Notes: a model not told the origin generated them from the sequence alone. A stretch of 64,000 nt of DNA from Halopseudomonas salina (GCF_008641105.1 NZ_VTTI01000008.1:62001-126000), one strand, 5' to 3'. Counted from the first letter of the stretch, positions 53,137-62,591 are shown. Numbers and translations are program-made.

Positions 53137-53541
53137 TTATTTGGTCTTCTTCACGTACAAAACCAGATTGTGATCAACCATTTCAAAACCGTGTTGTTTC
53201 ACGATTTCCTTCTGCCGACGCTCAATCTCCGCGTCGAAGAACTCGATCACTTCACCGGTATCGACGCAGACCATATGATCATGGTGCTCGGAGTCGGCAA
53301 GTTCGAAGACTGCGTGGCCACCATCGAAGTTATGCCGCTCGACCAGACCGGCCGTCTCGAACTGGGTAAGCACCCGGTATACTGTCGCAAGCCCGACGTC
53401 CTCACCCGCCTCCATCAACGCCTTGTACACATCTTCGGCGCTCAGGTGGCGTTCCGGGGAACTGTCCAGCATCTGCAGGATCTTTACACGCGGCAGGGTT
53501 ACTTTCAGGCCGGCTTTACGGAGTTCTTGATTTTCAACCAT
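53137..53541 (-). CDS. fur: Ferric uptake regulator Fur
   Basis: 134 residues. The winged-helix DNA-binding domain (MVENQELRKAGLKVTLPRVKILQML, HLSAEDVYKALMEAGEDVGLATVYRVL) is followed by the metal-binding dimerisation domain with HNFDGGHAVFEL and SEHHDHMVCVDTGEVIEF. As in other Pseudomonas Fur proteins, the C-terminal cysteine pair of E. coli Fur is missing. With Fe2+ it represses iron-uptake genes. It is divergent from bamE, with only 92 bp between them. Confidence 0.98.
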   Translation of the reverse strand: MVENQELRKAGLKVTLPRVKILQMLDSSPERHLSAEDVYKALMEAGEDVGLATVYRVLTQFETAGLVERHNFDGGHAVFELADSEHHDHMVCVDTGEVIEFFDAEIERRQKEIVKQHGFEMVDHNLVLYVKKTK

Positions 53542-53633
53542 GTCAGTTTCTCGTTCAGCGCTTCGCAGGGCGGGATCAGTCGGGTATGATTCTCGGCTAT
53601 TAACCGCTTCAAGATAATGGATGTTAACACGTC

Positions 53634-54071
53634 ATGCCGAACAGCCTATACCGAATCCTCTGTATCCTCGTGTGTCTCTCGGCGCTCGGCCTTGCTGGCT
53701 GCAGCTTCCCCGGGGTGTACAAGATTGATGTGCAACAAGGGAATGTAGTGACCCAGGAAATGGTCAACCAACTGCGCCCCGGCATGACCACCCGGCAGGT
53801 GCGTTTCATAATGGGTACACCACTGATTCAGGATACGTTCCACCCTGAGCGCTGGGACTACCTGTACAGCATGAAGGCCGGTCACCAGAAACGCGAGCAG
53901 GAACGCGTGGTACTCACCTTCGAAAATGATCTACTGGTCGGTCTGGGTGGCGATTTCGTACCTGGCGCAAGCCGCGAACAACAGATCATGGACAACGGCT
54001 CAGCTGCCGAGTCCGATGACGTACAGAGCTACCCGGTTGATCTTGGCGCCCCACTGGGCACAGGCGAATAA
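53634..54071 (+). CDS. bamE: Outer-membrane assembly lipoprotein BamE (OmlA)
   Basis: 145 residues. The signal peptide ends in a lipobox (LAGC) with the lipidated Cys near residue 23. The SmpA/OmlA domain contains [42 protein letters not shown] and RWDYLYSM. It is a component of the BAM complex that inserts beta-barrel proteins. In Pseudomonas it is divergent from fur with overlapping promoters, and the same layout is seen here. Confidence 0.97.
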   Translation: MPNSLYRILCILVCLSALGLAGCSFPGVYKIDVQQGNVVTQEMVNQLRPGMTTRQVRFIMGTPLIQDTFHPERWDYLYSMKAGHQKREQERVVLTFENDLLVGLGGDFVPGASREQQIMDNGSAAESDDVQSYPVDLGAPLGTGE

Positions 54072-54096
54072 GACTCCCGATCACCAGGAAGCCGGC

Positions 54097-54405
54097 TCAG
54101 GTTTCCTTGGCTGCCTTGTTCTTTGCCGCCCGCTGCTTGCGAACCTCCTTGGGATCGGCAATCAGCGGACGATATATTTCCACCCGCTCCCCTGAATTGA
54201 TACGCCGCTCATCAGGCTTGGGCACCGCCTTGCCAAAAATCCCCACCGGACAGCTCTGCAGGTCTACCTCGGGAAAATGCTCGTTGATGCCTGAAGCCAT
54301 GACTGCCTGACGCACTGTCGTGCCTTCGCTGACTGTCAGACTGAGAATCTTCTGCTTGTGCGGAAGCGCGTATGCCACCTCCACCATCATCGTCTTATCG
54401 ACCAC
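54097..54405 (-). CDS. rnfH: RnfH-family ubiquitin-like protein
   Basis: 102 residues with a beta-grasp fold (MMVEVAYALPHKQKILSLTVSEGTTVRQAVMASGI; CPVGIFGKAVPKPDERRINSGERVEIYRPLIADPKE). A GTG start at 54405 has AAGGAG 7 bp upstream and overlaps the end of ratA; the frame to 54441 is rejected. The function is unclear: RnfH/YfjF proteins are toxin-like in name only, being linked to ratA as the conserved ratA-ratB pair. The tail is basic (RKQRAAKNKAAKET). Confidence 0.93.
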   Translation of the reverse strand: MVDKTMMVEVAYALPHKQKILSLTVSEGTTVRQAVMASGINEHFPEVDLQSCPVGIFGKAVPKPDERRINSGERVEIYRPLIADPKEVRKQRAAKNKAAKET

Positions 54406-54832
54406 CGTACAACTCCTTTGCACGCTGACAAAATGCTTCAACCATATTGTTGGCAGCCTGATTGAACAGCGGCCCCAGCGTAGCCTTGACCACCGGTCCC
54501 GCGTAATGGAAATTCAGGTCCAGGGTTATCTTGCAGGCATGCTCACCCAGTGCCTTGAACTCCCACACACCGTTCAGATCACTGAAAGGGCCGTCTTCCA
54601 GACGCAACTCGATCCGCTCACCGGGTACCAGGCTGTTACGGGTAACAAAAGCCGAGCTGATACCCGCCTTGGCAACGGTCAAGCGTGCGCGCATCTCGAT
54701 TTGCGTCTCATCCAGCACCTCTGCCCGGGAGCACCAGGGCAGAAACTCCGGATAATGTTCGACCCGATTAACCAGCTCGAAGAGTCGATGCGCAGGATAG
54801 GGCAGCAGGGCCGAGCGATGAATATGCGTCAT
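54395..54832 (-). CDS. ratA: START-like protein RatA (ubiquinone-binding/Coq10 type)
   Basis: 145 residues. The fold starts MTHIHRSALLPYPAHRLFELVNRVEHYPEFLPWCSRAEVL and ends GPLFNQAANNMVEAFCQRAKELYG, the polyketide-cyclase/START pattern. RatA was described as a 50S-binding translation inhibitor in E. coli, while homologues (Coq10) bind ubiquinone. It overlaps rnfH by 11 bp. Its placement near smpB and ssrA is conserved. Confidence 0.95.
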   Translation of the reverse strand: MTHIHRSALLPYPAHRLFELVNRVEHYPEFLPWCSRAEVLDETQIEMRARLTVAKAGISSAFVTRNSLVPGERIELRLEDGPFSDLNGVWEFKALGEHACKITLDLNFHYAGPVVKATLGPLFNQAANNMVEAFCQRAKELYGGR

Positions 54833-54852
54833 GGGTGGTAGACAGAGCCTCG

Positions 54853-56256
54853 TTACTTGAACAGTTCAGTGACAAACACGACCAGCACTCCCAGCGGAGC
54901 GACGTAGCGTAGCAGGCAATATACCACCGGAAACAGCCGCGGATGCCGCAGAGCCAGTTCCGCGCGGAATACATCACGGCCCAGCACCCACCCGGCAAAT
55001 ACCGCAAACAGCAACCCACCCAGGGGAAGCATGATCCTGCTGGTCAGGTAATCCACACTTTCGAAGAACGTCTTGCCGCCCTGCTCGGTCCACTTGAACA
55101 GGTGCCAACCGGCCTCATCGGTTACGAAGAAGCGGGCATCAGCCAGCAGATTGAAAGACAGCACGGTACCCAGACCAACCACCCAGCACAGGAAAGCTAC
55201 AAGGCAGGTAATGCGTACACGGGTCCAGCCCGTCCGTTCTACCCAGTACGCCACGGCAGGCTCCAGCATCGAGATAGCCGAGCTCCAGGCCGCCACCGCC
55301 ACCAGTACAAAGAACAGCAGACCAAACACCTGCCCGAGCATGATATTGCCGAAGGCGATTGGCAGGGTCACGAACATCAGGCCCGGCCCGGCGGACGGCT
55401 CCAGCCCGGCAGCAAATACAATCGGAAAGAGTGCCAGCCCGGCGGTCAGCGCTACCGCCGTATCCAGCAACGCCACAGTAATAACGGTACCGCCAATGGA
55501 GGACTTCTTCGGCATGTAGGAACCAAACACCATGATCGACCCCACGCCCACGCTCAGGGTAAAAAAGGCATGCCCCATGGCCGCAAGAATGCCGTCCGGC
55601 ACACTGGCCAGATCAAAATGAAAGAGAAACTCTACACCCTGCATGAAATGCCCAGTGGTCAGGCTGTAGCCCAGCAAAATGATCAGCAGCACAAACAACA
55701 GCGGCATCATGATCCGCAGGCTGCGCTCCAGACCAGCTACCACACCCCTGGCGATAATGAATGCAGTCACCAGCATGAACAGCGTATGCCACAGGCTCAG
55801 GCGCAGCGGGTCGGCCGTCAGGGCGCCAAAGCGGGCCCCGGCACCCTCACCGTCGATCCCGACAAAATCACCACGCCCCATACCGATGATGTAATCCAGC
55901 GACCAACCAGCGACAACGCTGTAAAAAGACAAAATCAGCAAGGCCGCAATCATCCCCATGACCGCCGCCCAGGACCAGCGCGCCGAGGCACCCGCCTGTA
56001 TGGCCAGATTGCGTAAGGTATTCACCGGACTGCGACGCCCCCGCCGACCCAGCACGGTTTCCGCCAGCATGATCGGCAAACCGACCAGCGCGATACAGAT
56101 CAGATAAACCAGCACGAAAGCGCCGCCACCGTAGACGCCGGCCATATAGGGAAACTTCCATATATTCCCCAGACCCACCGCCGAACCGGTAGCCGCCAGG
56201 ATGAAAACCCAGCGGCTTGCCCAGATACCGTGAATGGAAACATTGTCCTGCGACAT
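54853..56256 (-). CDS. Sodium-dependent transporter, neurotransmitter:sodium symporter family
   Basis: 467 residues with twelve predicted helices. The first contains the sodium-site signature [54 protein letters not shown] lies in the middle. The family takes up amino acids or similar solutes with Na+. ATG 56256 ([16 protein letters not shown]) is chosen; the longer frame to 56349 would run through the smpB promoter region. It is divergent from smpB. The substrate is unknown. Confidence 0.93.
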   Translation of the reverse strand: MSQDNVSIHGIWASRWVFILAATGSAVGLGNIWKFPYMAGVYGGGAFVLVYLICIALVGLPIMLAETVLGRRGRRSPVNTLRNLAIQAGASARWSWAAVMGMIAALLILSFYSVVAGWSLDYIIGMGRGDFVGIDGEGAGARFGALTADPLRLSLWHTLFMLVTAFIIARGVVAGLERSLRIMMPLLFVLLIILLGYSLTTGHFMQGVEFLFHFDLASVPDGILAAMGHAFFTLSVGVGSIMVFGSYMPKKSSIGGTVITVALLDTAVALTAGLALFPIVFAAGLEPSAGPGLMFVTLPIAFGNIMLGQVFGLLFFVLVAVAAWSSAISMLEPAVAYWVERTGWTRVRITCLVAFLCWVVGLGTVLSFNLLADARFFVTDEAGWHLFKWTEQGGKTFFESVDYLTSRIMLPLGGLLFAVFAGWVLGRDVFRAELALRHPRLFPVVYCLLRYVAPLGVLVVFVTELFK

Positions 56257-56353
56257 GGCGAGAAACCTGTGGGGTAGAGAAAAAAGGAACGGCATTGTCC
56301 AGATTTTGACCAACACGGACAAGGCCCGTATAGCCGAACCTTCCCCCAACCCC

Positions 56354-56359
56354 TATAAT
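56354..56359 (+). promoter_or_regulatory. Consensus -10 element immediately before smpB
   Basis: A perfect TATAAT ends 9 bp before the smpB ATG. If used, the start site would be within a few bases of the start codon, so the smpB mRNA would be leaderless or nearly so. No good -35 hexamer is seen. Confidence 0.5.
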
Positions 56360-56368
56360 GCGCCCCCT

Positions 56369-56851
56369 ATGAGCAACCAAAAGAAACCCAAGGCCAACAG
56401 CGGCACCATTGCGCTGAACAAGAAGGCCAAACACGATTATTTTGTCGAAGCCCGTTTTGAGGCAGGCGTTGCGCTGACCGGATGGGAAGTGAAAAGTCTG
56501 CGCGCGAGCAAGGTGCAGCTGGTCGACAGTTACATTCTCCTCAAGAACAATGAGGCCTTTCTGCTGGGAGCGCATATCACGCCCCTGCAGACTGCCAGCG
56601 CTCACGTGGTAGCCGACCCCACCCGCACCCGCAAGCTGCTACTGCATGCCCGTGAGCTGGACAAGCTGATCACCGGCGTGCAGCAGAAAGGCTTCGCCTG
56701 CGTACCGCTAGCGCTTTACTGGAAAGGCCACCTGGTCAAATGCGAGATCGCCCTGGTGCGCGGCAAGAAGGAGTTCGACAAGCGCCAGGTCGAGAAGGAA
56801 CGCGACTGGACCAGGGAGAAAGCCCGGGTGGTTCGCGACAACAGCCGCTGA
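56369..56851 (+). CDS. smpB: SsrA-binding protein SmpB
   Basis: 160 residues. The OB-fold has [38 protein letters not shown] and [27 protein letters not shown]; the C-terminal tail ([14 protein letters not shown]) enters the ribosome decoding path. It binds tmRNA and starts trans-translation. ATG 56369 is the family start; no Shine-Dalgarno is visible and a -10 box lies just upstream. ssrA follows 79 bp later. Confidence 0.98.
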   Translation: MSNQKKPKANSGTIALNKKAKHDYFVEARFEAGVALTGWEVKSLRASKVQLVDSYILLKNNEAFLLGAHITPLQTASAHVVADPTRTRKLLLHARELDKLITGVQQKGFACVPLALYWKGHLVKCEIALVRGKKEFDKRQVEKERDWTREKARVVRDNSR

Positions 56852-56930
56852 CCAATCACGGGCGTTCTATCAACCAGGGAACTTTTGCGGTACAATCCGG
56901 TCTGATCTTGTAAGAGACCTAAACAGTTTT

Positions 56931-57319
56931 GGGGCCGATTTGGATTCGACGACGGTTACAAAGCTTGAAGGGCATGCCGAGTTGGTAACAGAACTCGTAA
57001 ATCCACTGTTGCAAACCTATATAATTGCCAATGACGACAATTATGGTGCTCAACTAGCAGCGTAAGCTGCCTAGATAGCACTTCTGGTAGCTTCGGCTCC
57101 AGCGATCATTAGAGGATGCCTGTAAACTCGAAGTGATTGTCAGATAGAACAGGATCGCCGCTTAGTATGTCGTGGACGATGCGGCTAAACATTACACGAC
57201 TCGCTCCAAACACCCTGCCACTCGGGCGGTGCGGAGTTAACTTAATTGAGATGGCTAAGCATGTAGAACTGATAGTGGCGGACTGGCGGACGGGGGTTCA
57301 AATCCCCCCGGCTCCACCA
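56931..57319 (+). ncRNA. ssrA: Transfer-messenger RNA (tmRNA)
   Basis: 389 bases from GGGGCCGATTTGG to the encoded CCA. The tRNA-like end has the T arm GGTTCAAATCC and a 3' acceptor pairing with the 5' end. The tag reading frame starts at GCC 57027 and encodes ANDDNYGAQLAA, ending at TAA 57063-57065; the final Leu-Ala-Ala is the degradation signal. A TACAAT at 56891 is a plausible -10. An intrinsic terminator follows. Protein frames called across this RNA on either strand are artefacts. Confidence 0.98.
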
Positions 57320-57329
57320 AATACCAAAG

Positions 57330-57355
57330 AAAGACGTCTTCGGACGTCTTTTTTT
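57330..57355 (+). terminator. Terminator of ssrA
   Basis: AAAGACGTC-TTCG-GACGTCTTT: a 9-bp stem, stable UUCG-type loop and a run of T residues, 10 bp after the tmRNA 3' end. Confidence 0.95.
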
Positions 57356-57409
57356 GTGCCTGCCGTTCGGCGGGTGCCCAGCCCCAAGTGGCTCGAAATC
57401 CGATTTAAC

Positions 57410-58864
57410 ATGGGCGTCAGGCAGAACAGCCGCTCCTGGGTTACTATCCCAGCAGTGAAAACCGCCGCATTCAGCAGCCCAGACCCTATCAGCCCTGGCC
57501 ACCCTCATGATTCAGAACTCGCCTTGAAAGGCACCCCTGCTTCAACGTCTCTGACAAGCGGCTCCGTCTCAGCCCACATCATTAGACTGTCTATCCCGGC
57601 ATCCATGGGGATGGTGTTCAACACCCTCTATAACCTCACAGACATCTGGTTCGCAGGTTACCTGGGTGATGATTCACTGGCCGCCTTGTCCATTGCAGGC
57701 AGCGTGTTTTTCCTGCTGCTCTCCATTGGCATAGGTATACAGACGGGTGCGTCAGCCATGATTGCACCTGAGGTCGGACGGGGTGCCATGCATGACGGCA
57801 CAAGTCAGATCAAGGAGTGGGTCGACAACATAATCGGAATGGCGATTGCCTTCAGTGTCGTATCCCTGTTGCTCGGAGCCGTCGCCGCACGCCCTCTGGT
57901 GGTATTGCTCGGTGCAGAGCCTCACATTGAGCCGTTGGCCATGGAGTATCTGTGGGTAACCTTGGCTGGCTCTATCGGTTTCACTCTCTCTTTTGCTGCA
58001 GCGGGTGCCTTGATGGCCCTGGGCGATACCCACTCCAATCGCAACGCCCTGGCCATTGGCTTTTTCGCGAACTTTGCGTTGAATCCCCTTTTCACGTTCG
58101 GCCTTGGGCTTGGCGTAACGGGCATAGCGTTAGCGACCGTTACCATCAAACTGGCAACCGCTTTCTACTTGCTATACGTGCTTGCCAAGCGGCTGAATAT
58201 CCGAATAAGACCTGCGTTCGACTGGCCTCGTTGGCAAGCCTTGCTCAAGCAGGTACTGCCCGCCAGCTTCAACATGCTCACCATCGTTCTGGGTGGCTTC
58301 ATTACCGTAGCCCTCATCGGGCAGTTTGGCAGCCAACACGTGGCGGGTTACACAGTAGGCTTGAGGCTGGAACAGCTGTTATTACTGCCGGCCCTGGGTT
58401 TGAACAGTGCGGTCATGGCTATCGCCGGCCAGAATATGGGGGCGGGACATAATTCGAGAGTCGCCGAGACCTACCAGAAAAGCCTGTCGATTGGGCTGGT
58501 GATGGCACTGATGTCCGTCCCTGTGATGTACTTTTTATCTCCTCTGATGGTGGGCTTTTTCACCGATGCAGAGGCAATACGACAGACCGGCGTGACCTAC
58601 CTCAGAATCGATGCCTTGGCGTTTTATGCCTATGTCGTTCTGTTTCAGAGCGTCGCGGTGCTGCAGGCAATACGCAAACCCCTGTTTCCGATGTACCTGG
58701 GTATAGCGAGGCAATTGGTGATCCCCGCACTGATCAACTATGTCCTCATCGTGGTTTGGGACTATCCCATGGTGTCAATGTTCTACACCATCGTCGCGGT
58801 GGTGATAGGCAGCGCAGTGATAGCGCACTTTTATACCAGACGCGAGATCGGCAGGCTGCCTTGA
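57410..58864 (+). CDS. MATE-family efflux transporter
   Basis: About 484 residues if started at ATG 57410. Twelve helices follow an unusually long, polar N-terminal stretch of roughly 60 residues; typical family members begin 15-25 residues before the first helix (SIPASMGMVFNTLYNLTDIWFAGYLG), so a later GTG or TTG start is quite possible. MATE features are LADIWFAG-like helix 1, AIAGQNMGAGHNSR and the pseudo-repeat at AGALMALGDTHSNRNALAIG. It probably exports cationic drugs or metabolites using Na+ or H+. The frame running upstream into ssrA is not coding. Confidence 0.88.
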   Translation: MGVRQNSRSWVTIPAVKTAAFSSPDPISPGHPHDSELALKGTPASTSLTSGSVSAHIIRLSIPASMGMVFNTLYNLTDIWFAGYLGDDSLAALSIAGSVFFLLLSIGIGIQTGASAMIAPEVGRGAMHDGTSQIKEWVDNIIGMAIAFSVVSLLLGAVAARPLVVLLGAEPHIEPLAMEYLWVTLAGSIGFTLSFAAAGALMALGDTHSNRNALAIGFFANFALNPLFTFGLGLGVTGIALATVTIKLATAFYLLYVLAKRLNIRIRPAFDWPRWQALLKQVLPASFNMLTIVLGGFITVALIGQFGSQHVAGYTVGLRLEQLLLLPALGLNSAVMAIAGQNMGAGHNSRVAETYQKSLSIGLVMALMSVPVMYFLSPLMVGFFTDAEAIRQTGVTYLRIDALAFYAYVVLFQSVAVLQAIRKPLFPMYLGIARQLVIPALINYVLIVVWDYPMVSMFYTIVAVVIGSAVIAHFYTRREIGRLP

Positions 58865-58909
58865 CATACGCCGACATCGGATAAAGCATCCTGATCACTC
58901 GTCCGCCTG

Positions 58910-59887
58910 TTACAGGGTCCAACCGTCCTCCTCACATAGCGAAATCAGCCTACGGCGCAGCGGTGCGTATGCCTCGTAAGCCCGGTCGAACTCAGCGCGG
59001 TCAGTAGCCAGCTCGAGTGTTGCTGCCACGCCTGCCAAACGGCTTTTCTCGCTGTCGCCGAGCTCCGCCGATGCGGTGCCTGCTCTGCTGAATTCGGCAA
59101 AGTTGTTGATGCTGCTTCGCAGCACCCGTGTGATGCCCTGGAGCGATGTGGAGTCTTCAAGATCAAGCAGAAAAAGCGTGTCGCCCAGCAACAGCATTGC
59201 CCTGGCAGGGGAAAGCTCCGCTCTGGTGGCGTGGCAGTATTTGAGCACCGGATAGGCGAGATGGCGCAGCGCCTGCTGATCGATAGCCGAAGACAGGCTG
59301 AACAGATAGTTCTTCAAGGAGCCCTCCGGATCACGCAGGCTCGCGTTGCGGATAATGTCCTCTTCGGTTTTCCCCATGGCAAAGATACCGGTGGCCAGAC
59401 TTCGCCGCTCAACCGCAGCCGATATAACGGAGATCACGTAGGAAAGAGACACGGTAATAACTATGGTCGCCAAAAGAGTCGCCAGCGTGCTGACAAAAGT
59501 CCAGGGCGGCCCCGAGGGAACCCAGTCACCATATCCCAGGCTCGACAGTGTGGTGCTGGTAAAATACAGCGTCTCCATGGCATCAGCGGATGCGATGGAG
59601 ACGTTATTAATGACCGACCCGGGGTGAGCGACAAGGACCAGGAAAAGCGCCAGCACCAGCATGAGATACCAGGTCACAATACTCAGCAAGATCATCGCGG
59701 GACCGGCATACTTCAGAACGCGATGGATGGGTTGCCTCCGGTGAATAAGCAGCAGAACATGCCAGAGCCCCTGGTAGGCTCTCTGACTCAGGGGGCCGGC
59801 GCCACCTGTACTGAATACAGTGACAAACTGATCCCACAAGGTCACGCCAGCAATCAACCCTGCGAGGAGCGTCAGTAAAATTTCCAT
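58910..59887 (-). CDS. Two-helix potassium channel protein
   Basis: 325 residues. A short N-terminal helix and a second hydrophobic segment (MILLSIVTWYLMLVLALFLVLVAHPG) precede the pore loop with selectivity filter TLSSLGYGDW, then a last helix (LLATIVITVSLSYVISVISAAVE). The C-terminal ~170 residues are soluble and helical, without an obvious RCK/TrkA-N nucleotide motif, so the gating signal is unknown. It is convergent with the MATE gene and divergent from the transporter gene. Confidence 0.88.
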   Translation of the reverse strand: MEILLTLLAGLIAGVTLWDQFVTVFSTGGAGPLSQRAYQGLWHVLLLIHRRQPIHRVLKYAGPAMILLSIVTWYLMLVLALFLVLVAHPGSVINNVSIASADAMETLYFTSTTLSSLGYGDWVPSGPPWTFVSTLATLLATIVITVSLSYVISVISAAVERRSLATGIFAMGKTEEDIIRNASLRDPEGSLKNYLFSLSSAIDQQALRHLAYPVLKYCHATRAELSPARAMLLLGDTLFLLDLEDSTSLQGITRVLRSSINNFAEFSRAGTASAELGDSEKSRLAGVAATLELATDRAEFDRAYEAYAPLRRRLISLCEEDGWTL

Positions 59888-60010
59888 GGGTCCTCCGTGC
59901 TTACACCCTGGGTATGTGACTCCCGAGACCCTTCATTGTTCGCTTGATATGCGAGTACATCCCCAAAACGACCGGAGCATGCAGCGCTCTGATTGCAGGA
60001 GCCGATACTA

Positions 60011-60991
60011 TTGAGCCGAGACTGTCTGGAACGTCATCAGGTGTGGATCTATCTAGCCGCTATCCTCAGTGGCCTGGCGCTGGGCACGGTTGCACCCGTT
60101 GTCGCACCGCTGTTCGAGAGCGTGCTCTGGCCCGTTCTGGCTGTGCTGCTGTATGCCACCTTTGTGCAGGTGCCTCTGCTACATGTGCGTGAAGCCTTTC
60201 GGGACCGGCGCTTTGTGGTGGCCGTGGTGCTCGGCAATTTCCTGTTTATCCCGCTTCTGGTCTGGATCATGCTGCCGCTGCTACCCGATGATCCCGCCTT
60301 GCGTTTGGGCGTACTGCTGGTTCTGCTGGTGCCTTGCACAGACTGGTTTATGACCTTTACTCAGCTCGGCCGCGGCAATACTGCCAAGGCCGTTGCCATC
60401 ACGCCGTTGAACCTGCTGTTGCAGTTACTGCTGTTACCGGTCTATCTCTGGCTGATGTTGCCTGCGACAGAACTGGGTGCAGCCCTTATAACCGCCGCCA
60501 TGTTACCCGCGGCCCTAACGCTGATTGCCCTGCCGTTACTGCTGGCAGGGGTGACTGAACGCTGGGTCGAGGCCCGCCGAGGGCGTGAGGTCTGGCGGGA
60601 GCGTCTTGCCTGGTGGCCGGTGCCCTTGCTGGGTTTGGTCGTATTCATGATTGCTGGGGCGCAGGTCAACACGGTAATCTCCGCTGGTCCGGCCCTACTG
60701 GCGGTGCTACCGGTATTTATCGGCTTTCTGCTGGTTTGCGCCCTGCTGGCGCGCGGCCTTACGCGTTGGTTGCGGCTGCCCCTGGAAACCGGTCGCACGC
60801 TGGCTTTCAGCATGGGTACCCGCAACTCCTTCGTGGTATTACCCCTGGCGCTGGCTTTACCCGCCGGCTGGGAAACCACGGTGGTTGTGATCGTGTTCCA
60901 GTCCCTGGTGGAGCTATTCGGAATGGTGTTTTACCTGTGGTGGGTACCGCGCCGTCTGTTCAAGCCAGCTATTAACGATTCGATGGATTAA
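60011..60991 (+). CDS. Bile acid:sodium symporter / ACR3-superfamily transporter
   Basis: 326 residues with about ten helices. The LLVLLVPCTDWFMTFTQLGRGNTAKAVAITPLNLLLQLLLLP segment resembles the arsenite-permease ACR3 region around its essential Cys; other ACR3 markers are less clear. The late GTRNSFVVLPLALAL motif fits the superfamily. A TTG start at 60011 is preferred since AGGAG lies 9 bp upstream; a TTG at 59993 would add six residues. No arsR or arsC lies nearby, so an arsenic role is not supported by context. Confidence 0.85.
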   Translation: MSRDCLERHQVWIYLAAILSGLALGTVAPVVAPLFESVLWPVLAVLLYATFVQVPLLHVREAFRDRRFVVAVVLGNFLFIPLLVWIMLPLLPDDPALRLGVLLVLLVPCTDWFMTFTQLGRGNTAKAVAITPLNLLLQLLLLPVYLWLMLPATELGAALITAAMLPAALTLIALPLLLAGVTERWVEARRGREVWRERLAWWPVPLLGLVVFMIAGAQVNTVISAGPALLAVLPVFIGFLLVCALLARGLTRWLRLPLETGRTLAFSMGTRNSFVVLPLALALPAGWETTVVVIVFQSLVELFGMVFYLWWVPRRLFKPAINDSMD

Positions 60992-60994
60992 ACA

Positions 60995-61648
60995 ATGTCT
61001 GCTGATTTTCCCTGCCCCGTTTGCCGCAGCAGCGATTGCACGCATTTCATGCTGGTTGAGTCACTGGATTACTGGCGATGCCAGCATTGCCAGGCCACCT
61101 TTCTGGATCCCTCGCAGCTACCGGACGGATCAACCGAGGAGCAGCAATACCGCCTGCACCGTAACGAAGTAGAGGATGAGGGATACCGGCGTTTTCTCGG
61201 TCGGGTGGCCACGCCCCTGCTGGCGCGACTGGAGCCGGGGCTATCCGGGCTGGATTACGGTTGCGGGCCCGGCCCCGCGCTGGCGGCCATGCTGACCGAT
61301 GCGGGTCATGGCATGGCTATTTACGACCCCTTGTTTTTTGACCAGCCCGAGGTTCTGGAGCAGCGCTATGACTTCATTACCTGCACCGAGGTGGCCGAGC
61401 ATTTCCATCATCCGTTCGATGAGTTCGTTCTGCTGGATCGCCTGCTCAAGCCCGGCGGCTGGCTGGCCATCATGACGATGTTCCAGACCGACGACAGCGC
61501 CTTTGCCAAGTGGCACTACCGCCGCGATCCCACCCATGTGGTGTTCTATCGGGAAAACACCTTCCAGGCCATCGCCCGGCAGCGCAACTGGCATTGCGAG
61601 ATACCCTGCGCCAATGTCGCGTTACTGAAGAAACCTGATAACGCCTAG
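60995..61648 (+). CDS. SAM-dependent methyltransferase with N-terminal zinc ribbon
   Basis: 217 residues. The first ~35 carry two Cys pairs (CPVCRSSDC... and CQHC) typical of a zinc ribbon. The class I methyltransferase fold has motif I GLDYGCGPGPAL and later GGWLAIMTMF. The architecture matches the Methyltransf_23-type family whose substrates are mostly unknown. It starts 4 bp after the transporter stop, so the two are likely co-transcribed. Its stop overlaps the convergent stop of the FadR-type regulator (CTAG). Confidence 0.9.
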   Translation: MSADFPCPVCRSSDCTHFMLVESLDYWRCQHCQATFLDPSQLPDGSTEEQQYRLHRNEVEDEGYRRFLGRVATPLLARLEPGLSGLDYGCGPGPALAAMLTDAGHGMAIYDPLFFDQPEVLEQRYDFITCTEVAEHFHHPFDEFVLLDRLLKPGGWLAIMTMFQTDDSAFAKWHYRRDPTHVVFYRENTFQAIARQRNWHCEIPCANVALLKKPDNA

Positions 61649-62412
61649 AGCCCCTGGCGGCGCTGGGCCCGGGCGACGCGGTGACTTTCTTCCAGCACGT
61701 CGGCGAGCACTTCCTGAACGTAGTGGATATGGCTGTCGGAGAAAGCGCGCGCCTTTTGCGCTTCGCCGGCCATAATCGCCTGATACAGCTCGCTGTGTTG
61801 CTTCATAAGCATGTCGCGGGTTTCGGTACGTTGGGCGTACATGCCGCCTATGTTGGTTACCACGTTGCGCTTGAGCAGATCAAACAGCCCACGGATGGTA
61901 TGCAGCAATACGGCGTTATGGCTGGCCTCGGCAATCGCCAGGTGGAAGCGCGCATCGGCGGCGCCCTCCTCCGCCCGGCTGACCTCGCCCACCCGTGAGT
62001 AACAGTTCTGCAGCGCTGCAAATGCCTCGGTCAGACGCTGGCGATCCGGCTCGGTGGCCCGCTGCGCAGCATAAAAGGCGCAGGATCCTTCCAAAGTATG
62101 TCGGAACTCGAGCAGATCACGTTGGGCTTCGGGGTTGTCTTCCAGCAAGGGCAACAGTGGGTCGCTAAAGGTAGAGCCCAGGGACTCGGCAACATAGTTA
62201 CCGCCGCCCTGACGGCTGATCAGCAGCCCTTTGGCCGCCAGTTTCTGAATTGCTTCACGCAGTGATGGGCGCGATACGCCGAACTGTTCGGCCAATACCC
62301 GCTCTGCGGGGAGGCGTTCGCCAGCCTTGAGCGTACCCTCGAGAATCATGCCCTCGAGCTTGGTGACGATGTCATCCGACAAACGGCGTGCCTGTATCTG
62401 ACCAAAACCCAT
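61645..62412 (-). CDS. FadR-subfamily GntR regulator of the lactate permease (LldR-like)
   Basis: 255 residues. The N-terminal winged helix is RRLSDDIVTKLEGMILEGTLKAGERLPAERVLAEQFGVSRPSLREAIQKLAAKGLL; the FCD ligand-binding domain has the metal-type histidines in ARFHLAIAEASHN and SHIHYVQEVL. ATG 62412 follows GGAGA; the much longer frame to 63405 runs antisense through the permease and is rejected. It is divergent from lldP, with a perfect FadR-type operator between. An LldR-type repressor released by lactate is the simplest reading; a PdhR- or GlcC-like regulator is possible. Confidence 0.93.
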   Translation of the reverse strand: MGFGQIQARRLSDDIVTKLEGMILEGTLKAGERLPAERVLAEQFGVSRPSLREAIQKLAAKGLLISRQGGGNYVAESLGSTFSDPLLPLLEDNPEAQRDLLEFRHTLEGSCAFYAAQRATEPDRQRLTEAFAALQNCYSRVGEVSRAEEGAADARFHLAIAEASHNAVLLHTIRGLFDLLKRNVVTNIGGMYAQRTETRDMLMKQHSELYQAIMAGEAQKARAFSDSHIHYVQEVLADVLEESHRVARAQRRQGL

Positions 62413-62591
62413 ATTTTTCTCCAGAGCTTCTAAACCCTTGTCGGCGCTCTGATGCGCACTAGCACGCCAGTCTAACCAGCCACCGAAACACCCACAACAC
62501 GCTTCAAGACAAGCCCCACACGACCAAAGTCGTACATCTGCGGGATTGACACCTTGATCGCACACTTTTAGTCTGGGGCCTGCTAATTGTA

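Noticed and set aside
57137..57409. Upstream extension of the MATE frame
   Set aside because: It runs through tmRNA and its terminator; the coding start must be at or after 57410.
57242..57508. 88-residue minus-strand frame with a GDLNPRPP stretch
   Set aside because: It is antisense to the 3' end of ssrA, a well-known source of false protein calls.
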